Of a stretch of DNA of 64,000 nucleotides, positions 46,601 through 56,480 are shown in pieces. Below the pieces are notes generated by a model. The model ran no database searches, was not told where the DNA came from, and saw nothing but the letters and a program-made list of their open reading frames with translations. The translations under genes were made by a program, and so were the position numbers. Location of the stretch: contig OX387187.1 of NCBI GenBank assembly GCA_947561395.2, forward strand, positions 19,325,829 through 19,389,828, given 5' to 3'. Position 1 is the first letter of the stretch; each line of letters starts with the position of its first letter. The DNA comes from Buxus sempervirens. Taxonomy: Eukaryota > Streptophyta > Magnoliopsida > Buxales > Buxaceae.

Positions 46601-49525
46601 CTAGATGCTATTCCACAGACCTGAAACTGAAATATGTCCTCTCACTTGATGGATTTATGTTGACATTTAAAAAATAGAAAAAGAAAAAAAAAGGTTTGGT
46701 TCAAGTTCAGCCTCGTCGTTTCATTGAATTTGTGTACATAATAATGTTTTTAAAATTTTCTGATATTTAATGTATAATTTTAAGAGAAAGGAGTGTTCCC
46801 CAGTAGATAAAATAGCCTTAATAAGCTTTCAAGTCAGGAACAAAAGTACTCAGAAGCTATATTCCCCAATAGATAAATCAGGAAAATAAGCCAGACGAAC
46901 AAAAGTGAATAGCAGAACAGAGGCCATCTTCCCCAATTGCAATAGAAGATTTAAAGATAATCCATATGACTTTGAGAGACACATGGGCCATAGGATTTAA
47001 GATGCAAGCACTTGGCTATGTCGACATGTAACATGTGCAAACTTTTGCTGTTCTTGTGGATCCTCTCAGGGACTGCATGAGTACTACTCAAAACAAAAAC
47101 CCTTCAGTGACGATGATGTATTTGGATGAAGAAACATGAGACTTGAAAAAAGAACATGTTTAAGAAGATAATATATGATCTGGATTAGGGTTTAGAGCCT
47201 AACCTAGCCATAGAAGAAACTCGATCAAACCCACTCAACAATGAACAATCAAAACCCGAAAAAATTCATGATTTCAGAAACGAAACAACATGAATGTGCA
47301 GTGGAATCGTAAGAACAAATTGATAGAGAGATGAGAGCTTTGAGAGGGACTTACATTGAGAGAAATAATGCTCTTGATTCTGCTTCTTCTCTTTCACCTG
47401 GATGTTCGTCATGCTTGAGTGGAAGAGGAGTTTTGTGCGAAAGAGAGCAGAGAGGTAAAACCATGGAGGAGAAAAGAAATAAGTTATTACAAAAATGCCA
47501 TCGAATCAAAACACGATTCGTCGTTTTTAAAAACCGGGTTGTTTTTCAACCGTTTTCTGAAAAAGATTTGAAAACTCTCTCTACCAAACAAGTTTTCGGT
47601 TTTTTGTTTTTAAAAACCAAAAAACGGTGTTTGAACACGTTGCCCAACACCCTCTTAGTTTTTTATATTAGTACAGCAACATAACAACCAATTGTCCCCT
47701 CCCTTTATACAAAACACCGTAGTTTTTGCTGGCATGGCACCTTGAAGCCTGCATGACTTTGTTGTATAGATCTGAAATTACAGTAGATTATAAAGCCACT
47801 CGAATGCTGATCTTCTGGCAGCTAAATATTTGTCCATGCGACTTAGAAGAGTTATTATTCGTCTGGAAGGCCATGCCTGTTTCCTTCCAGATATTGCTGT
47901 TGAAACTGGTCTCTAATAAGTCATCAGCTTGTGTATTTGTTTACTTTGTGTGTGGGGATGGAGAAGTGGGCCTAACAGCCAAGCAGTGGAAATGAGATAG
48001 TGAGAATATTGATGGCTAACTTGTGGCGAGATTGAAATGAAGTTCTAATTAGCACATACCAAGGGATGGCTGGCCCAAAATTCTTGCTGTAGATGTTATG
48101 GATTATATGGTTGATTTATGTCTTCCTACCAAGATGCGAACGATGTCGGCATTCATCAATTGGCATTCCATGCTGCATTGCCATTTTTGACAGTGTCTCT
48201 GACATCCTGATGAGCATAACAGTATATCTAGCCAATTGCTTCATTATACCCCCTACATCATTTGTTTCATTATAAATTGTTTGGCTTCCATGCCTAGTCA
48301 TTAAGTTGTTGCTTCCTATCTGATCAACCCATTTTCCCTTGGTGTTAGCTGTTTGTACCATGCTAATCACTTTATGGTCTAATTAATGTCATTCAAATGA
48401 TAATATCACAATGATATTTGGAGAATTTGCATATTTCACATTGATCTCCATCTAGAATGCCAATGTTTTTAATGTTTTCATATGGTAGCTTTTCACTGTA
48501 GTTTCCAAAAAAGGAATAAATGACAGTATTTTGGGAGTTAAGTGATGCCATATGTTAATTATGGTCTTGTTTGATGTGTGATGTTTTATTTACTGAATTT
48601 TATTTACCTAGCCTTACCTTTTTGAGGTTTCAATGCTCTTTATGCTTTTGCCAGGTCGTTATTGGAGGCGGTCAAGAAGCTTCACATGTCACAATGACTG
48701 ATCGTCGTGCTGGAAAGTTTGAAGCAAAATTCTTTCACAAGGTGAGAAAATTTTCTTGATGTTTCTGTATCTGCACCCTGGTTGGGCTACTGATAAGTTA
48801 ATGGGTTTTCTTCATGTTTCTGTATCTTCACGTGGCTTGGAATAGATTCTCCAAGAAGAAATAGGCGGTGTGAAAGGGCACTTTGGTCCAATCAATGCAT
48901 TGGCGTTCAATCCTGATGGGAGAAGGTATGTTCTACCCACATTTTTTGAATCTTATTGTGGGTTAGGCTTCCTGAACTCTTTGGCAAGGTATGCTCAACT
49001 CAGATTTTGGTAGCAACATCCTGAAGATGCTGGAGTTTGCCCATTTTTTGGAAGCTAATTTAAGTTATTTTGCCCCTTGAAGGAATATTTGCATGGAAAA
49101 TTTTAAATTCTGCAACTTCCCTTTCCATAACTTGGTATTGAATGCAGTTCCCAATTTTGTCTCCTTGTGTAGATATCTAAAATGTATACACAAACACACA
49201 CATACAAATACACACACGCACATTGACATGTTTACATTCAAATTCCATGAAGTCTTAATTCTGAGTATATAGAAATTCTTTTTAATGTATTCCAGTTTGC
49301 TAATGATATTGTTTTTATGGTTCTTTATTTGCTTTGTGGAGGACCCATTTTGATTTAATGTGAGAAGTGTGTTAAAAGAAAAGGCTCGGTTGTTTTACTG
49401 TATAATTTTAGCTTATTTCACTCATTTTGTTTTGCTTTCTTTTGTATAGTTTCTCGAGTGGAGGCGAAGATGGTTACGTGAGGCTACATCACTTTGACCC
49501 TGATTACTTTAACATCAAGCTGTAG
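37653..49525 (+). CDS. TIF3I1: Eukaryotic translation initiation factor 3 subunit I (eIF3i), copy 1, intact
   Basis: WD40 beta-propeller subunit of the cytosolic eIF3 complex, which helps recruit the 40S ribosome to mRNA. Eight exons join in phase: 37,653-37,836; 39,149-39,364; 42,415-42,542; 42,777-42,896; 43,011-43,100; 48,655-48,741; 48,846-48,925; 49,450-49,525 (TAG). This gives 326 residues, close to the usual ~328. Start [19 protein letters not shown] is the family N-terminus. WD40 blocks include [70 protein letters not shown] and [17 protein letters not shown], ending DYFNIKL. An in-frame upstream ATG at 37,599 would add 18 residues foreign to the family, so 37,653 is preferred. Introns 1, 2 and 5 are long (1.3, 3.1 and 5.6 kb). 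The native promoter is displaced by the LTR ending at 37,572. No break is seen in the coding sequence. Confidence 0.95.
38693..38755. repeat. (CT)n(TATC)n microsatellite in eIF3i intron 1, copy 1
   Basis: A CT run and TATC/TGTC units. The equivalent site in copy 2 (about 54,134-54,230) has a CT run roughly twice as long, so the tract has expanded or contracted since duplication. Confidence 0.9.
39970..40980 (+). mobile_element. Old LINE endonuclease-region relic in eIF3i intron 2, copy 1
   Basis: Broken translation resembles the LINE endonuclease and post-endonuclease linker: LCIIGD near 40,015, [13 protein letters not shown] near 40,105, FRWLYMQEG, then [20 protein letters not shown] near 40,420 and [17 protein letters not shown] near 40,515. 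Many stops and gaps. The same relic is in copy 2 (about 55,450-56,480), so it predates the duplication. It contains a 175-bp tandem duplication. Confidence 0.7.
40575..40925. repeat. 175-bp tandem duplication in intron 2, copy 1
   Basis: Sequence from CTAGAC at 40,575 repeats from about 40,750 (shared GAGATTTCACT, GAAAGC.CCTGGAGTGGAGG, AACCTGGAAACAAGGATGCA, AGCAGGGATGATGATGG). The same pair is in copy 2 at about 56,050-56,400, so it arose before the gene duplicated. Confidence 0.88.
44546..44690 (-). pseudogene. N-terminal exon fragment of a Myb/SANT-like (L10-interacting type) gene
   Basis: On the minus strand an acceptor (TTTTCATTCAG) is followed by ATG and [20 protein letters not shown], then [11 protein letters not shown] and a short divergent end. 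The ATWTxxNExIFIDIM pattern is the start of the plant Myb/SANT-like DNA-binding domain (L10-interacting MYB and PIF/Harbinger-associated proteins). The domain is cut off after about 46 residues at the junction with sequence shared by eIF3i copy 2. A GTAAGT donor on the same strand at about 47,353 suggests the matching 5' UTR exon. It lies in a 3.1-kb insertion inside eIF3i intron 5. Confidence 0.65.
44549..47652. mobile_element. 3.1-kb insertion specific to eIF3i copy 1, intron 5
   Basis: Flanking sequence CATTGTACGCAGTCA (left) and TTTTTTATATTAGTAC (right) is nearly adjacent in copy 2 (60,047-60,118), separated there by about 45 bp. The extra 3.1 kb carries a Myb/SANT-like gene start on the minus strand. 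It ends at the right in sequence whose complement begins GAGGGTGTTGGGCAACGTGT, a MITE-like terminus. I found no matching inverted end at the left and no target duplication. An insertion in copy 1 with later deletion, or loss from copy 2, are both possible. Confidence 0.7.
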
Positions 49526-49690
49526 CTCACAGGGCATCATTTCTGAGTGCTGCATATCTCAACTTTTTTGTGTTTTGTGTGTTTGCGCCTGTGTTATGTT
49601 TACTCCATGCAGTGAGATCTTTGATGTCCGTCAAGAGGATGTTAAATTGTTAAAATCCCTTTCGTCGGACGAGGAAGTTTTGTAGGAACT
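49526..49690 (+). other. eIF3i copy 1 3' UTR, possibly with a further 3' exon
   Basis: After the stop codon the sequence continues GC-normal and contains an acceptor-like CCATGCAG at about 49,604-49,611. No firm poly(A) signal was identified. Confidence 0.4.
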
Positions 49691-49860
49691 TAACTTTATT
49701 TTCATATTTATTACGACTAATGCATAACATTATTGCCCTTTTAAGTGCACTTCGATTAACATAATTTCTTAAGTTTTTTCTTTTATGTGGAAAATTTTCT
49801 TCCTCAAGAGTTGTGAAACTTTTAAGACAGCTTCATATCGCTTGTACGGTAAAAGCTAAA

Positions 49861-49944
49861 GGTGCAACTTGGTTCGGTTTGGTTTGGATTGACATCAATC
49901 CAGGTGCAACTTGGTTCGGTTTGGTTTGGATTGACATCAATCCA
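49861..49944. repeat. Perfect 42-bp tandem duplication
   Basis: 49,861-49,902 and 49,903-49,944 are identical and contain GGTTCGGTTTGGTTTGG. Related GGTTTGG/CCAAACC motifs continue to 50,270 with both orientations, suggesting a small inverted-repeat element around it. Confidence 0.95.
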
Positions 49945-50560
49945 AAACCAAACCGAGGTTCTTGGGCTATCAACCCAAAAGTGAAATCGAACCAAGCTAA
50001 TCCAAATTATACAGTTATTTCGGTTTTGATCAATTAAACATATATTAAATGAGTTATCTAATTTTTATAGTCTATAAAGCTAAGCATATGGGCAAGCCTG
50101 GTCTTTATATGGCAACTAAGGTACAAAATGGATAAGGGAAATACGCACAAATATAATTCTATAGATACATTATTATGGTTTGGTTTTGTAAATATATATT
50201 TAGAAGTCAGGTTTCGATTTGGTTTGGTTTTGGTTTAACCGAAACATCAACCCGAAACCAAACCATATGAGAATTAGGAACCTCATGCTGGTAATATTTC
50301 GAATAACAAGTAGGCTTCTAGGGAGAATGATGCCATGACTTGGACTGTGAATAAAGTAAAAAGTATTTGTGACCTGTTCTCTTAATAAAATATTAGAGAG
50401 TGGCATGTGGCATAAGTTATTAATTGGGATATAGAAATCAATACAATAAAGAGAGAGAGACAGGCTTATTGAACAATAAATCTCCGGGCCATGCTGGTAG
50501 CCCCCTTTCTCTCTTTTATTTTAGGAAAAAAAAAATTGATAGCATATTTCCTATACCTTA

Positions 50561-50630
50561 CCCTCAAGCAACACACAATGGAAAAATATATTACTTGTGG
50601 GACCGACATGCATTGTGTCTTGCTTGAGGG
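50561..50630. repeat. Inverted repeat, 20-bp arms, 30-bp loop
   Basis: CCCTCAAGCAACACACAATG at 50,561-50,580 pairs with CATTGTGTCTTGCTTGAGGG at 50,611-50,630 with one mismatch. Its function is unknown; it could be a hairpin in a transcript or a small transposon relic. Confidence 0.9.
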
Positions 50631-50639
50631 TGGGGTACA

Positions 50640-51814
50640 AGAAATTTTCTACTTTCTATCTCTTTGTTTTTTTCTTTATGACTCTTGCTAAGACTACCCA
50701 TTTGGGGGACCTGTGCAATATGGACGGTTTAGGGCTATACAAAATACAAATGTTGAGGCTGTGTTGAGATTATCTTAACATGTGTCTTTAATGTGGGATT
50801 CAAATCCTTAGGGATTGTTGCCTTTCTTTCTTCTCTTCTCATTCAAATCTAAAAAATCCTTTTTTTTCTTTTTCCTAATGTGGCTTGTTGCCAACGTGAC
50901 AATCAGATCCGTAGAATATTTCAATCATTTAATATGATATTATTAATGGGTATGTTCACATTTTTTGTAACAAAAATTACAAATGAGGGACTGTGCAGCC
51001 TCTGTCTACAATGTTTTTTGTGTAGGGCCCACATTATACGGCACTACTTCAAAGTTGTAAATAAAATTGTAGATAGGAGTTGTACAGTCCACATTCCGCA
51101 AAAATTAAAGCTTGCGCTCGTTCTGTATGCATTATCAATCACATGGTGAAATTGGTTAATTATATATCCATTTGAAACCACATTTTTTTTGGTCGATTGA
51201 CTTGCAATATATTAATTATGAAGGTAGAAACATAACACATGGTAGACCCATGAGGAATGGGTAAGAACATAGAGCAAACAACCCATATGAACTAGCAATC
51301 TCTTACTTAGCAACGTAAAAAGAGCTTACTTGGACCTTCCCACGCTACAACCGAAAACAACAATTAGGTAATCTTAGCTATAATCCAAAATTACTGTCTG
51401 CCAATCGCGACGAATATCTCCGGTTGCTATATGCTTGAAAGCTTTATTTTTTTGAGCCCAACATGAAACCGTAGAAATGACATCTTTCAAAATCTGCTGA
51501 AGAGTTGTGCTTGTAACTCTGAAATATACAAACATTTTGACATATCCTATTTAATGTTACAATCTACAATTAACCCTTAATCAGCTTCACCTTAACTAGA
51601 AAAATAGATTATTACCTATTTAATGTGTGCCTCTATGTCACTACATGATTGGTGTTGCAAAAAGCGTCACAAAATACTTCCATCTTAGATTATTAGGAGA
51701 CTACACGCGCTGCACGCGTAGTCGCTGATAAAACCGATGCAAACTTCCCATGGTGAGAAGTGTAGGTGGAACTTACCAAACTATTGAATCCAAGGTGTAG
51801 AATCAAGCTGCAAA
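50640..51814. other. Intergenic spacer without a recognised gene
   Basis: No coding exon, repeat array or known element recognised. A GC-rich imperfect palindrome (GACTACACGCG...CGCGTAGTC) lies at about 51,701-51,725. Confidence 0.5.
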
Positions 51815-51976
51815 CGCAGGGGAAACATTGTTACCGTTGCCACCACCCCTCTAAACCTCCGCAACCGCTCTGCCATCTCCTCTCTTTCCACCACCACTAA
51901 CATTCACCTAGCCCAGCTTCCCTTCATCAGCTTCGACCATGGCCTCCCACAGGACTCCAAAACACCGATTCCTTAA
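51815..51976 (+). pseudogene. N-terminal fragment of a UDP-glycosyltransferase (UGT92-like)
   Basis: An open stretch reads RRGNIVTVATTPLNLRNRSA, then ISSLSTTTNIHLAQLPFISF and DHGLPQDSKTPIP before TAA. This matches the region around residues 35-90 of plant family-1 glycosyltransferases, closest by eye to the UGT92A type (VTIxSTPLNxRN...IxLxELPFxSxDHGLPP). These enzymes move sugar from UDP-glucose to small molecules. Only about 53 codons are present, with no start codon in frame and no PSPG donor-binding box, so it is a pseudogene shard. It sits directly before the eIF3i promoter fragment at 51,985. Confidence 0.72.
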
Positions 51977-51984
51977 CACTACAC

Positions 51985-52362
51985 CAACTTCAAACTGAAC
52001 TAAATCGGTTTAGTGCTTTTTGAACCAAATCCGAACCGAAATCATTAAAAGCCAACGCAAACCCACCCAAAGTTGGTTTTGGTCAGGCAGTTTGGGTTTT
52101 CACAATACAAGTTGAACTGCGCGTTGCATCGTCTCCTTTGCAAACGATTTGAAGCATAGCCTTAAATTTACAGCAACCCAATAACCTCTCTCTCTTTCCT
52201 TTACTCCTATTTTGTTCCAAGCTCGAAGCCTTAGAAGGCTTTTGTCGCTGGACGTAGCTAACACGATGAGACCGATCTTGATGAAAGGCCATGAGAGGCC
52301 ATTGACGTATCACAAGTACAACAGAGAAGGCCATCTTCTCTTCTCTTGTGCCAAAGACCACA
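51985..52362 (+). pseudogene. Truncated eIF3i promoter plus partial exon 1 (third copy)
   Basis: 51,985-52,265 matches the eIF3i upstream region and 5' UTR. It is followed by ATG at 52,266 and [20 protein letters not shown], then [12 protein letters not shown] (two residues differ from copy 1). Homology to exon 1 stops at about 52,362 and continues as GCTAGCTCATTGAG, which is LINE sequence found again 24 bp later. The fragment lacks the rest of exon 1 and all later exons. It marks the junction of the segmental duplication. Confidence 0.9.
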
Positions 52363-52379
52363 GCTAGCTCATTGAGCAG

Positions 52380-52773
52380 GTTTACAGCTAGCTCATTGAG
52401 ATGGTTTTCGAGACTTTATAGTGGAAGGCGATTTTGCCACCATTGTGTTATGGATTTAGTCGGTCCAAACCCCTCCTTCGGGACATTCTCACTCAATGGT
52501 TTCGGCTCGTTTCTTGGTACATGAGTTGAACATCTAATTCAGCCATATACCTAGAGCGGTAAAAGCATTTGCAAATAGCTTAGCTAAGGCAGGAGGCATT
52601 ACATCATTGATATGGGAGGGGTCTCATGTATCTTCTTTTCTTGGGAAGTCTAGGGACTCTGTTCTTCTTGCATGATTTTTTAGTGCTACTCCCTCTTTGG
52701 GGTTTGCTACCATGTATCCTTGTCTCCCTTTTGCCTTAATATACATTCTCATTATCTTTTCAAAAAGAAAAAA
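52380..52773 (+). mobile_element. Duplicated LINE 3' end (RVT_3 remnant) upstream of eIF3i copy 2
   Basis: Matches 28,556-28,962 over its whole length, including FTVEADFATIVLW-like (here VEGDFATIVLW), the KAFANSLAKAGG motif and the A-rich tail. It was carried along with the eIF3i promoter in the duplication and is not an independent insertion. Confidence 0.9.
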
Positions 52774-53089
52774 AATGTAATTTGGGTTTTTGGATGATTT
52801 GATTTAATTGAGCCTTCAAACCGAACTAATTTGGTTTAGTGCTTTTTGAACCAAATCAGAATCGAAATCGTTAAAAGCCAACGTGAACCCACCCAAAGTT
52901 AGTTTTGGTCAGGCAGTTCGGGTCTGCACAACGCAAGTTGCACTGTGCGTTGCATCGTCTCCTTTGTAAACGATTTGAAGCCTAGCCCTAAATTGACAGC
53001 AACCCAATAACTTCTCTCTCTTCTTCACTCCTATTTTCTTCCAAGCTCGAAGGCTTAGAAGGTTTTTATCACTGTACATAGCTAACACG
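52774..53089 (+). promoter_or_regulatory. eIF3i copy 2 upstream region and 5' UTR (uninterrupted form)
   Basis: Contiguous equivalent of 28,963-29,199 plus 37,573-37,652. It shows what the copy 1 promoter looked like before the LTR insertion: AACCCAATAACTTCTCTCTC followed by TTCACTCCTATTTTC and the leader. It contains the same AAACCGAA/GAACCAAATC motifs. Confidence 0.8.
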
Positions 53090-54133
53090 TTGAGACCGAT
53101 CTTGATGAAAGGCCATGAGAGGCCACTGATGTATCTCAAGTACAACAAAGAAGGCAATCTTCCCTTCTCCTGGGCCAAAGACCACAACCCTACCGTGTGG
53201 TTTGCAGATAACGGCGAACGCCTTGGCACTTACAGAGGCCACAATGGTGCTGTCTGGTGTTGTGACGTATCAAGTGAGCATTTTCCTCTACACATCTTCT
53301 CCTTCATCTCTCTCCTCCTTGTTGGTTGTTAGTTTTATCGGCCTAGATGTTCTGTTGTTTTCCATATCAATATAGTAATAGTTTTTAGAAGACGAGGAGA
53401 CGATTTAGAAGATGCTTGAATCTGGTTTTGTAGAACAAATATGCCCAAATTGGACTGGTGTGAGCGAACTTATGTAGAAAAATGCTTGCCCATGATTTTG
53501 ATAGTTCGTGCTGACGGAACATGATACTCCTTGCGGACTGCAGTTAAAATTTATTTTCCCTTTTTATTTAAATAGGAAGAACGCATAGATTTGATTCATA
53601 GGTGTCAGTAAGAAACAGGTATTTGATATCATCAGGATTGAGTGGAAGATGTCATTGAGAATCATCTGCCTGCTACATGGTAGAATAAATTGAACAACTT
53701 GTTTTTGAATTTTGAGTTTTTAGGAGATTGTGCATGTGAATTTGAGGAGAAACTTCAAGAGATATTTCATTCTTTTTTTTTTGTTGATAATTGATGAAAA
53801 TCAAGTTTCATTATGAAGAGGTTATGGAATTTCAGTATAAGGAAAAAGATATTTGCGTCCTTCCTCTCTCCTCTTTATGCGATTTATTTGCTGTCTATTA
53901 AAAAAAAAATTCTTATATCTGATACATATGCTTTGTTTAGAAAGTAAGATATTAAGAATTTTAGGATATGTGCATGATTAATGTATGCTAGTACGTTTAT
54001 GGACTATATAGTCACAATGCATAATGCCTGTCCAATTATTCCTGCCTTGAATTTTAAAAACCATAAATTTTGAAGCTTTTGAGTGATCCTTAATCTCTAA
54101 CTGCACATTTAATTTTTCTTAGTAAGTTCTCTC

Positions 54134-54143
54134 AATCTCTCCT

Positions 54144-54193
<50 letters not shown>

Positions 54194-54230
54194 GATATCT
54201 ATCTATCTGTCTGTCTGTCTCTCTGTCTTT
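54134..54230. repeat. Expanded (CT)n(TGTC)n microsatellite in eIF3i copy 2 intron 1
   Basis: A CT run about twice the length of the copy 1 equivalent at 38,693-38,712, followed by TATC/TGTC units. Confidence 0.9.
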
Positions 54231-55449
54231 CTTACTGCTAGATTAAATAGTTAAATTTGTCTAGATGGATTTTATATGAGAATCATAGTTGTATCATGTC
54301 AAAAACAAACAACTTATATTCTAATTGCTGTTTTTCCAGTTTCCAATTTCCTTTCCAGGTTAATTAACAAAGAAAAGAATCAATTTATCGCCCTGTTCTA
54401 TGGTTGAGAATAGGACTACAACTACTGATGTAGTGATAAGGAGAGTTGTGATATTCTTTTCTCACTTCTTGAGTATATTTATGGATATATGAGAATTTTT
54501 TATGTGTCTGGCAAAAGATGTGATTGTCCCAAAATTTTGATGGTTTCTAAGGATCTTAACTTTTCCGTGCCTACTTTGAAATTTTGGCAAATGATCCACC
54601 AGATTATTAACTATGTTTGTGATTTTCAGGGGATTCCATGCGCCTCATAACTGGCAGTGCAGATTAGACAGTAAAATTGTGGAATGTTCAGACTAGGGCT
54701 CAACATTTTACATTCAACTTTGTTGCTCCTGCTAGATCTGTTGACTTTTCAGTTGGGGATAGACTCACTGTAATCACAACTAATCCATTTATGGAAGTCC
54801 AACCATCAATCCATGTGAAACGCATTGCAAGAGATCCTAGCGAACGTATAGTTTTTCCTTTCTCAATTTCTCGTCTTTATATTTATTTTATGATATAAAT
54901 ATGAACTACAATGTACCAGTTCACCTGTTATTTTGGTTCTGTTACTCATGGTTTTTTATTTATTTTTTATGAGTTAAGGTGTAATCTTCAGGCTAGTGCA
55001 GTTGCCTCTGGTTGGTGCTAGATATAGCATCTTTTTATTGCCGGATGCTTATGAAGCTGCAATTGTGGCCCATCTCTAAGTGTCCTGAGGACGTTTACCA
55101 CCATGCTGGTTGGAATCTTCAAAATGGCTACCAATTCATATGAAACTGTAGAGCAAGTAGTTTTATTTGATTGATGATGCTGAGTTTCTAGATATCGTGG
55201 AGAGTGTCCATGGAATTTAAGCTATTAATAACATTTGTTATTGGCTTTCTACCATTTGTGACCATTTATTTGTTTCCACATGATGAGATGAAGTGATGGG
55301 TTCTATAATGATGTGATCCTTCTTGAAAGATGCTGAGTGGAAGAAATGGCCTGGGAAAGGAGCTCGTAAAATGTGTAACAAACTGAAATGATCTTGCATT
55401 CCAACAGGAATCATGAGGTTTAGAAGAATGGGGATTTTAAATATTTGTT

Positions 55450-56480
55450 TTGTAGACAGGTTCATCCAGGTGGAACCTCATAAGGATATACCTTTGTGCA
55501 TAATTGGTGACTTAGTGTTATTAGATTTTTACATGAACAAAGAGGAATGTTTCTATCACAGGTAGCATAGGGGAGTTTTTGGATCTTTTGAGCAATTTTG
55601 ACCTTGTTGATTATCCTTTATGAGGGTGAGAATTCAGATGGTTGTATATGCAGGAAGGACCAGTTTTATGTAGTTGGATGGGATTTTAATTTTATTAGGT
55701 TGGGATATTCTTTTGTGTATAATTCCTTTATGCTGTAGTAGGACCTCTATCTGACTGCATACGTACTTTGATCTCCATAGAGTATAGAAGGAATTGTCAT
55801 TCCTCATTCCTTTTTGGTAGTATGTGGCTAAGGTATCCAAATTTTAGGGACGTGGTGAGGACCTAGTAGGGGGATTGATCAGGTTGGTTCAGGTTCATGC
55901 ACTCACTAAAGTTTGTGAAATATAAAATCAATGGATGGGATAAAGAGTTTATGGTGTGGTATTAAAAAATGGTTAAATTATTTGGTGGAATTGATGATCT
56001 AAATAGGGAGAAGGAAAATTGACACATAGAGCTAGATTATTAAATTTTAAGAGCTAGACTTGAGAGATTTCACTGTTTGAGATCATAGAAAGCGCCTGGA
56101 GTAGAGGGAAAATTCTCTGTAACTAAACTTCATAAAGTTAAACTAAACTTGGAAACAATAATGCATGTTGAGCAGGGATGATGATGGAGACAAGGCGTTG
56201 AAGAATATCTGATTTTTATTTGGAAGTAACCTAGACTTGAGAGATTTCACTATGGAAGATCATGGAAAGCACTTGGAGTATAGGAAAGGTTCCCTGTAGC
56301 TGAACTTCATAAAATAAACTGAACCTGGAAAAAAGGATGCATGTTAAGCAGGGATGATGATGAAAACATGGAGTGGAAGAATAGAGGATTTTTGTTTTGA
56401 GGGAAGGCATCTATCCATCATTTTTTTGAAGCTTCGCCTTTATGAGTTTAGAAATTATAGTTTTTTTTTTCATTTTGAAA
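55450..56480 (+). mobile_element. Old LINE relic in intron 2 of eIF3i copy 2
   Basis: Counterpart of 39,970-40,980 with the same internal 175-bp tandem duplication (about 56,050-56,225 and 56,226-56,400). It differs from copy 1 by many substitutions and small indels. Confidence 0.7.

Noticed and set aside
51701-51725. Imperfect GC-rich palindrome as a Helitron 3' hairpin
   Set aside because: Two mismatches in the stem, and no CTRR end or 5' partner could be placed.
53090-53332. TTG start of eIF3i copy 2 as a usable start codon
   Set aside because: Plant nuclear genes start at AUG with rare CUG exceptions; downstream nonsense and splice losses also point to a pseudogene.
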